This document shows, in pieces, positions 58,761 through 64,000 of a DNA stretch of 64,000 nt. The stretch lies in the NCBI RefSeq assembly GCF_023734775.1, contig NZ_AP025732.1:6446501-6510500 (forward strand), in the 5' to 3' direction. How positions within the stretch are numbered: position 1 is the first letter of the stretch; each line of letters begins with the position of its first letter. A program made the translations under genes and the position numbers. The notes under the pieces were generated by a model that was given only the letters and a program-made list of their open reading frames with translations, made no database searches and was not told the DNA's origin. Source of the stretch: Nostoc cf. commune SO-36 (GTDB lineage Bacteria > Cyanobacteriota > Cyanobacteriia > Cyanobacteriales > Nostocaceae).

Positions 58761-60818
58761 TTAAACAATCACGAAATTGTTTTCGGTTAGTGTCACACCA
58801 CCCAAAAGTTGTGCAAATTTGACCTGAGTAAATGCACCTGCACTGCCATCTTGGTCAAAGTAAAGTTCACCCGTGCTTTTGTCATGGATAAATCGTTGAT
58901 TGCTTGCCGTTGCAGATATTCCGAGGGTAAACTGACTTTTCTCAAGTAAACCTACTGATAACCCACCAGCAAAACCAGCAGCCGATACCTGAATCAATTC
59001 ATTAGTAGCATTGAAGTCATAAAGATGATCAATTCCTTCTTTGTAACTATTGAAAACAAATGTATCAGTACCATCATTTCCATAGAAGGTGTCATTACCA
59101 AAACCACCTGTTAAAACATCGTTGCCAAAACCACCATAAAGAGTGTTATGACCTAATGCGCTATATGCGGAGAGAGTATCATTGCCATCACCACCAGAGA
59201 GCAGATTATTACCTGTTGAATAATCAACAATCAATTTATCGTCACCAGCGCCACCATTGAGGGTGTTATCCCCTGATGCCCTGCGATAGACTGCTTCGCT
59301 GCCGTACTCGTTGCCGTACTGGTTGCTGTAATCGTCGAACTCGTAGCCAGAAGCGGAAAGATAATCATTGCCATCGTCGCCATTAAGTAGGTTAGCGCCT
59401 GATGAATAGTCAACTTTTAAGTTATCGTCACCAGCACCACCGTTAAGGGTGTTCTTGCCAGTGGTGTTATAAAAAGACCCTCCGTAGCCGTAACCGTAGC
59501 TAGAACCGGAGAGAGAATCATTACCATCGCCCCCATTAAGTAAGTTAGCGCCTGATGAATAGTCAACATTCAAGTAATCGTCATCAGCCCCACCGTTGAG
59601 GGTGTTATTGCCACTAGTGTTATCAAACCTATAGCCCTCGAAATTAGAGGCAAAAAGAGAATCATTGCCATCACCACCAGAGAGCAGATTATTACCTGTT
59701 GAAATGTTAGCACTTAAGTAATCGTCACCAGCGCCACCCTTAAGGGTGTTATTACCAAGGGCAAGATTGACGGAAAGATGATCGTTGCCATGACCACCAT
59801 CCAATAAGTTATCGCCTTTTGAAAATACAGTGCTTAAGGTATCGTTACCAACACCACCATTGAGGGTGTTATTACCAGATTCTACAGGATTGTAGTAGTC
59901 ATTAGAGACGGAGAGATAATCATTGCCATCGTCGCCATTCAGTAGGTTAGACCCTGTTGAAATGTCAGCAATCAAGCTATCGTTACCAGCACCACCATTG
60001 AGGGTATTATTACCACCAGATGCCTCACTGTAGCCGTCACTAGAGACGGAGAGATAATCATTACCATCGCCACCATTTAATAGATTATCCCCTGTTAAAC
60101 TGTTAGCGCTTAAGTTATCGTCATCAGCGCCACCGTTGAGAGTATTATTACCCGCGCCACCAATGAGAGTGTCATTCCCCGCACCACCGCGCAGCAAGTC
60201 GTTGCCACTTTTGCCATCAATTTTGTCATTACCTCCTTGACCATTGATGACATCATTTGAGTGGTCTAAACCCGTAATGTTATTGTCGAGGTCATTGAGG
60301 AATGTGACAGTGTTTTTGATGCCCAGACTGGTATCAGTGGAATTGGCATCAAGGACATTAAAGCTGTCGGTGATGCTAGTTTGGCCATTAAACAGGATAT
60401 TGCCAATAGCTAGTCTTTTACCAGAAGCCTTCAGATTCTCCAAGTTTTCTAGTTTGAAGTTTTTTAGGATAACTTCGGCATCAGCTACCCCTTCAAAGGT
60501 GATTTCCAGATTGCTGCCATTCTGGGTAAGCAGCAAATTTTGGGCACTCAAGCCAGCACCTTGGAATTCGATGGTATCCACTTCGGCAATGACTGCTGCC
60601 GAGGGATTTACGCCTTTGCCTATGCCACCAAAATCGGTGATGGTATCAGTACCGTCGCCTAAGTTATAAACAAATTTGTCCTTGCCACCGCCACCAGTCA
60701 GCAAGTCATTACCCCCCTTGGCTATGATGATATCGTTGCCTGCTTTACTATTGATTGTGTCCGCGTCGTTACTGCCCAGTAAAGTATCATTACCCTTGGT
60801 TCCAATGATATTTGCCAT
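58761..60818 (-). CDS. RTX beta-roll protein, paralogue 2 (685 aa)
   Basis: The same design as the neighbouring paralogues: N-terminal RTX repeats (GSNDADTINSKAGNDIIIAK), a non-repeat domain (DFGGIGKGVNPSAAVIAEVD), then about 10 paired units built on NNTLNGGAGDDYLNVDYSSG and NLLNGGDGNDSLSGSS, ending with the shared C-terminus (FNSYKEGIDHLYDFNATNEL). Variable loops include SYGYGYGGSFYNTT and YEFDDYSNQYGNEYG with a long YRRAS tail. The start MANIIGTKGN has an AGGAAGG upstream. All three genes run in the same direction. Confidence 0.9.
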   Translation of the reverse strand: MANIIGTKGNDTLLGSNDADTINSKAGNDIIIAKGGNDLLTGGGGKDKFVYNLGDGTDTITDFGGIGKGVNPSAAVIAEVDTIEFQGAGLSAQNLLLTQNGSNLEITFEGVADAEVILKNFKLENLENLKASGKRLAIGNILFNGQTSITDSFNVLDANSTDTSLGIKNTVTFLNDLDNNITGLDHSNDVINGQGGNDKIDGKSGNDLLRGGAGNDTLIGGAGNNTLNGGADDDNLSANSLTGDNLLNGGDGNDYLSVSSDGYSEASGGNNTLNGGAGNDSLIADISTGSNLLNGDDGNDYLSVSNDYYNPVESGNNTLNGGVGNDTLSTVFSKGDNLLDGGHGNDHLSVNLALGNNTLKGGAGDDYLSANISTGNNLLSGGDGNDSLFASNFEGYRFDNTSGNNTLNGGADDDYLNVDYSSGANLLNGGDGNDSLSGSSYGYGYGGSFYNTTGKNTLNGGAGDDNLKVDYSSGANLLNGDDGNDYLSASGYEFDDYSNQYGNEYGSEAVYRRASGDNTLNGGAGDDKLIVDYSTGNNLLSGGDGNDTLSAYSALGHNTLYGGFGNDVLTGGFGNDTFYGNDGTDTFVFNSYKEGIDHLYDFNATNELIQVSAAGFAGGLSVGLLEKSQFTLGISATASNQRFIHDKSTGELYFDQDGSAGAFTQVKFAQLLGGVTLTENNFVIV

Positions 60819-61825
60819 AACTTTTACCTTCCTAAATCAGTTTTTCAGTAACTTAAACTCTCAGCCCTAGATTAGTGGTGTTTCATAACACAATAAGTCA
60901 CCGAAATTTGACGCTTTCGGCATACTCTTATGTCACTATTCAAGGACAGTAGTCTTTCTTTGAAATCTACTTTCTTTACCAGCTTGCAATTAGCACCTAT
61001 TTAAGTATCAAAACCTCATGCAATGTACAAATTCATGGACGAGGGGATGAACTCAAATAGGTCGTTTTAGGTTTTTTCTAACCATCCTTTATAGAATAGT
61101 GTAGGCATATCTCAATCGAGGCATCGCTGAAAAAGCTTTGCCAAATCAAGCTTAAATGCCTGAAACTCACACAACACCTTCAAAGGGCTAGTCCTACTAT
61201 TTTAAAAATAGGGAATAGTTAACTCTTGATAAGGAAAGGGATTTTTACACCCTTGTTGTGGGCTATTGCCTCTGAATATCTAGCTTAAAATAGAGAACAT
61301 CTAAATAACCTGATACTAACTAAATACTGAATATTTACTTAGATGTCCATAGCTGAAGAACTATCTTTGCATACTCTTTATATTATATGCCGATAAATCA
61401 TCTGGCAAGAAATTATCTTAGTATGTTCTTCACATTTTTAGAGTTTATGGTCAAGAATTGATTCGTAGAAAGCGGCACTGACAAAGAAGTTTGAGTGGAG
61501 GCTTCCAAAAAGCTAACTTTAGGAATGCTTGAAGAAAGAATAAAAAATATATATTTTCTTTAGCGATGCCTGCGGCGGGCTACATCTACGCCTGCCAATA
61601 TCTGAATATTTGTGCAAAAATCGCTATATGTTACTAAAATTACAAACGCATACATAATGTAACTTTGCCAAAAACGCTTGCAAAGCATCTGCACCCATAC
61701 CCAAAATTAAGAAACAAAGTCCAACACATATTTTCTCTTAACACATTGCATTGATGAATGGAATGCGAGGCGCTCTTTTGGGCACCTCGCAAGCTATACT
61801 TAGAGCCGCAGAACGCTAATCACAA
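60819..61825. other. Intergenic between RTX paralogues 2 and 3
   Basis: The first 450 bp are similar to the leader of paralogue 1 (see 57569-58760). The part near 61560-61600 has a TAGCGATGCCTGCGGCGGGCTAC segment of a dispersed repeat. No gene is seen. Confidence 0.6.
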
Positions 61826-64000
61826 TTAAACAACCACAAAATTATTTTCGGTTAGTGTCACACCACCCAAAAGTTGTGCAAATTTTACCTGAGTAAACCC
61901 AGATGCACTGCCATCTAGGTCAAAATACAGTCCACCTGTGCTGTTGTCATAGATAAATCGTTGTTCGCTTGTGGTCGCAGATGTGCCAATGGTGAACTGA
62001 CTTGTCTGAAGTGAACTTGGTGATAACCCACCGCCAAAACCAGTAGCCGATACCTGAATTAATTCATTAGTGGCATTAAAGTCATAAATACTGTCAACAC
62101 CTTCGTTATAACTATTGAAAGCAAAAGTATCAGTACCATCTCCTCCGTAAAGGCTATCATTACCGTTGCCACCTGTGAGAATGTCATTACCATCCCCTCC
62201 AGAGAGTAGATTCTCGCCTGTTGAACCGCTAGCATTCAACGTGTCGCTACCAGCACCTCCATTGAGGGTGTTTTTGCCAGATGAGCGAGTGTCATAGGAG
62301 TAGTTGCTATTGCCGGAGATATCAAGAGAATCATTGCCATCACCCCCAGAGAGCAGGTTATCGCCTGTTGAACCGCCAGCACTCAAGGTATCGTCACCTG
62401 CACCTCCGTTAAGAGTGTTATTACCAGATGAACGAGAGTCGGAGTAGCCGCCAGAGATGTTAAGAGAATCATTGCCATCGTCCCCAGAAAGCAGGTTATC
62501 GCCTGTTGAACCGCCAGCACTCAAGGTATCGTCACCTGCACCTCCGTTGAGAGTGTTATTACCAGATGACCGAGAGTCAAAGTAGCCAGAGATGTTAAGA
62601 GAATCATTGCCATCTTCCCCAGAAAGCAGGTTATCGCCGTTGAACCGCCAGCACTCAAGCTATCGTCACCTGCAGCACCGTTGAGAGTGTTATTGCCAGA
62701 TGACCGAGAGTCTGAGGAGTAGTAGGAGTAATCGGGGCTGTAGGAGCCAGAGATGTCAAGAAAATCATTGCCATCGCCCCCAGAAAGCAGGTTATCGCCT
62801 GTTGAACCACTACCATTCAAGGTATCGTCACCCACACCACCGTTGAGGGTGTTATTGCCAGATGACCGAGAGTCAGAGAAGGAGGCGAAGGAGTTGTAGC
62901 CAGAGATATAAAGAAAATCATTGCCATCAACCCCAGAGAGCAGGTTATCGCCTGTTGAACCGCTAGCATTCAAGATATCGTCACCCATACCACCGTTGAG
63001 GGTGTTATTGCCAGATGAGCGAGAGTCGGAGGGGGATGAGTTGCTCAAGCCGTAGGAGGAGGGGTAGGTGTTGTAGCTGCCAGAGATGTCAAGAGAATCA
63101 TTGCCATCACCCCCAGAGATCAGGTTATCGCCTTTTGAACCACCAGCATTCAAGCTATCGTTACCATCGCCTCCAGAGATCAGGTTATCGCCTTTTGAAC
63201 CACCAGCATTCAAGCTATCGTTACCAGTACCACCATCAAGGGTATCATTGCCTACACTGGCAACGAGAGTATCATTATCCGCACCGCCATAGAGGCTATC
63301 ATTTCCCGCATCACCTCTCAAAAAGTCATTACCACTTTTGCCGTCGATGGTGTCATCACCACCCTGACCATTGATGACATCATTGGAGTTGTCAAAACCC
63401 GTGATGTTGTTGTCGAGGTCATTGAGGAAGGTAACAGTGTTCTTGTTGAACAGGTTAGTTTGAGTGGAATTGGCATCAAACACATCAAAGCTGTCGGTAA
63501 TGCTGGTTTGTCCAGAAAACAAGATATTGCCAATAGCTGGTCGTGAAGAAGTTGCTGGCAGATTATCCAGGTTTTCTAAGTTGAAGTTTTGCAGAATGAC
63601 TTTGTTGTTATTAGCCTGACCTTCAAAGGTAATTTCTAAGTTGTTATCATTTTGAGTTAATTGCAGATTTTGAACAGTGAAAATACTACCTGTAGCGAAT
63701 ACACTATCAAATTGCAAGGTGTCTGAGGAGGCAATTACCGCCGCAGAGGGAGTTGAGCCTTTACCAACGCCACCGAAATCGGTGATAATATCAGTGTTAC
63801 TCTCGTCAGAGTAGTAGCTGTCGCTCAAGTTGTAAACAAATTTATCATTGCCTACGCCACCAGTTAGGGTGTCGTCACCACTCCCACCTGTCAGGATATC
63901 ATTACCTGCACCGCCAATAATCGCATCTTTGCCACTGCCCCCAGAGAGCGTATCTTTCCCATCATTGCCAACAATCAAGTCATCATAGCTTGTACCTGAG
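61826..64000 (-). pseudogene. RTX beta-roll protein, paralogue 3, partial and frameshifted
   Basis: The N-terminus lies beyond the window end; at 64000 the frame reads SGTSYDDLIVGNDGKD. Order: RTX repeats, the non-repeat domain (DFGGVGKGSTPSAAVIASSD), paired repeat units with loops such as YNTYPSSYGLSNSSPSDSRS, YNSFASFSDSRS and YSPDYSYYSSDSRS, then the common C-terminus (FNSYNEGVDSIYDFNATNEL) ending at 61826. Near 62638 one T is missing (ATCGCCGTTGAACC where sister repeats have ATCGCCTGTTGAACC), which shifts the frame; the frames 63978-62521 and 62524-61826 are its halves. Because the repeats are nearly identical, a mis-assembly or recombination is also possible. Confidence 0.88.

Noticed and set aside
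56111..63374. Plus-strand frames over the RTX genes (Ser/Pro-, Arg- or His-rich)
   Set aside because: They are antisense shadows of the repetitive RTX coding sequence.

Overview
The window looks like chromosomal DNA from a filamentous, Nostoc-like cyanobacterium. The DNA is AT-rich with many GCGATCGC (HIP1) octamers. It encodes the carboxysome shell protein CcmP, cytochrome c6, a cyanobacterial group 2 sigma factor, GlgX and several large RTX proteins. The intergenic DNA is full of 7-bp tandem repeats (STRR type) and long palindromes typical of Nostoc/Anabaena genomes.

Layout. 1-6.1 kb: a small hypothetical gene, a cupin, a sensor histidine kinase paired with a frameshifted PhnD-type binding lipoprotein, and a decayed IS200/IS605-type tnpB element. 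6.3-8.3 kb: trpS and a frameshifted metF-like gene. 8.6-9.05 kb: a MITE-like element carrying twelve 21-bp repeats. 9.1-15.1 kb: an EF-hand protein, relics of a transposase and an ABC ATPase, an apparent transthyretin-like/TerB/carotenoid-oxygenase fusion (two frameshifts), a small conserved protein, psiE and a TPR protein. 15.4-19.0 kb: an EF-G-like GTPase and an IS66-type element. 19.1-20.8 kb: a second 21-bp array, a PD-(D/E)XK-like protein and a second copy of the MITE. 20.8-28.3 kb: a polar amino-acid ABC transporter split over divergent genes, a secreted sugar dehydrogenase with an RTX/PPC protein, and ccmP with a pentapeptide-repeat protein. 28.6-37.1 kb: a methyltransferase, a PIN/TRAM membrane protein, hemW, galU, a THUMP-type rRNA methyltransferase and priA. 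38-44.8 kb: sigma factor, GNAT, petJ, a Uma2 nuclease, a coiled-coil protein and glgX. 45.3-54.2 kb: an unusual membrane-anchored PstS-like protein, a TonB-dependent receptor, a third 21-bp array, a Phd/ParE module and a DhaM-HPr-EI fusion. 55-64 kb: three tandem paralogous RTX beta-roll genes, the last cut by the window end.

Two themes stand out. First, about fourteen genes carry single-base indels, mostly in homopolymers, and these include priA, galU, hemW and metF. This means either real decay or base-calling errors, so every such gene is described both as seen and as its likely intact product. Second, there are three tandem arrays with a 21-bp unit (one inside a mobile element) and a cluster of RTX proteins in which each repeat pair presents a Tyr/Ser-rich loop of variable length at a fixed position. 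I regard these as the most interesting signals in the window. No tRNA, rRNA or CRISPR array was seen.
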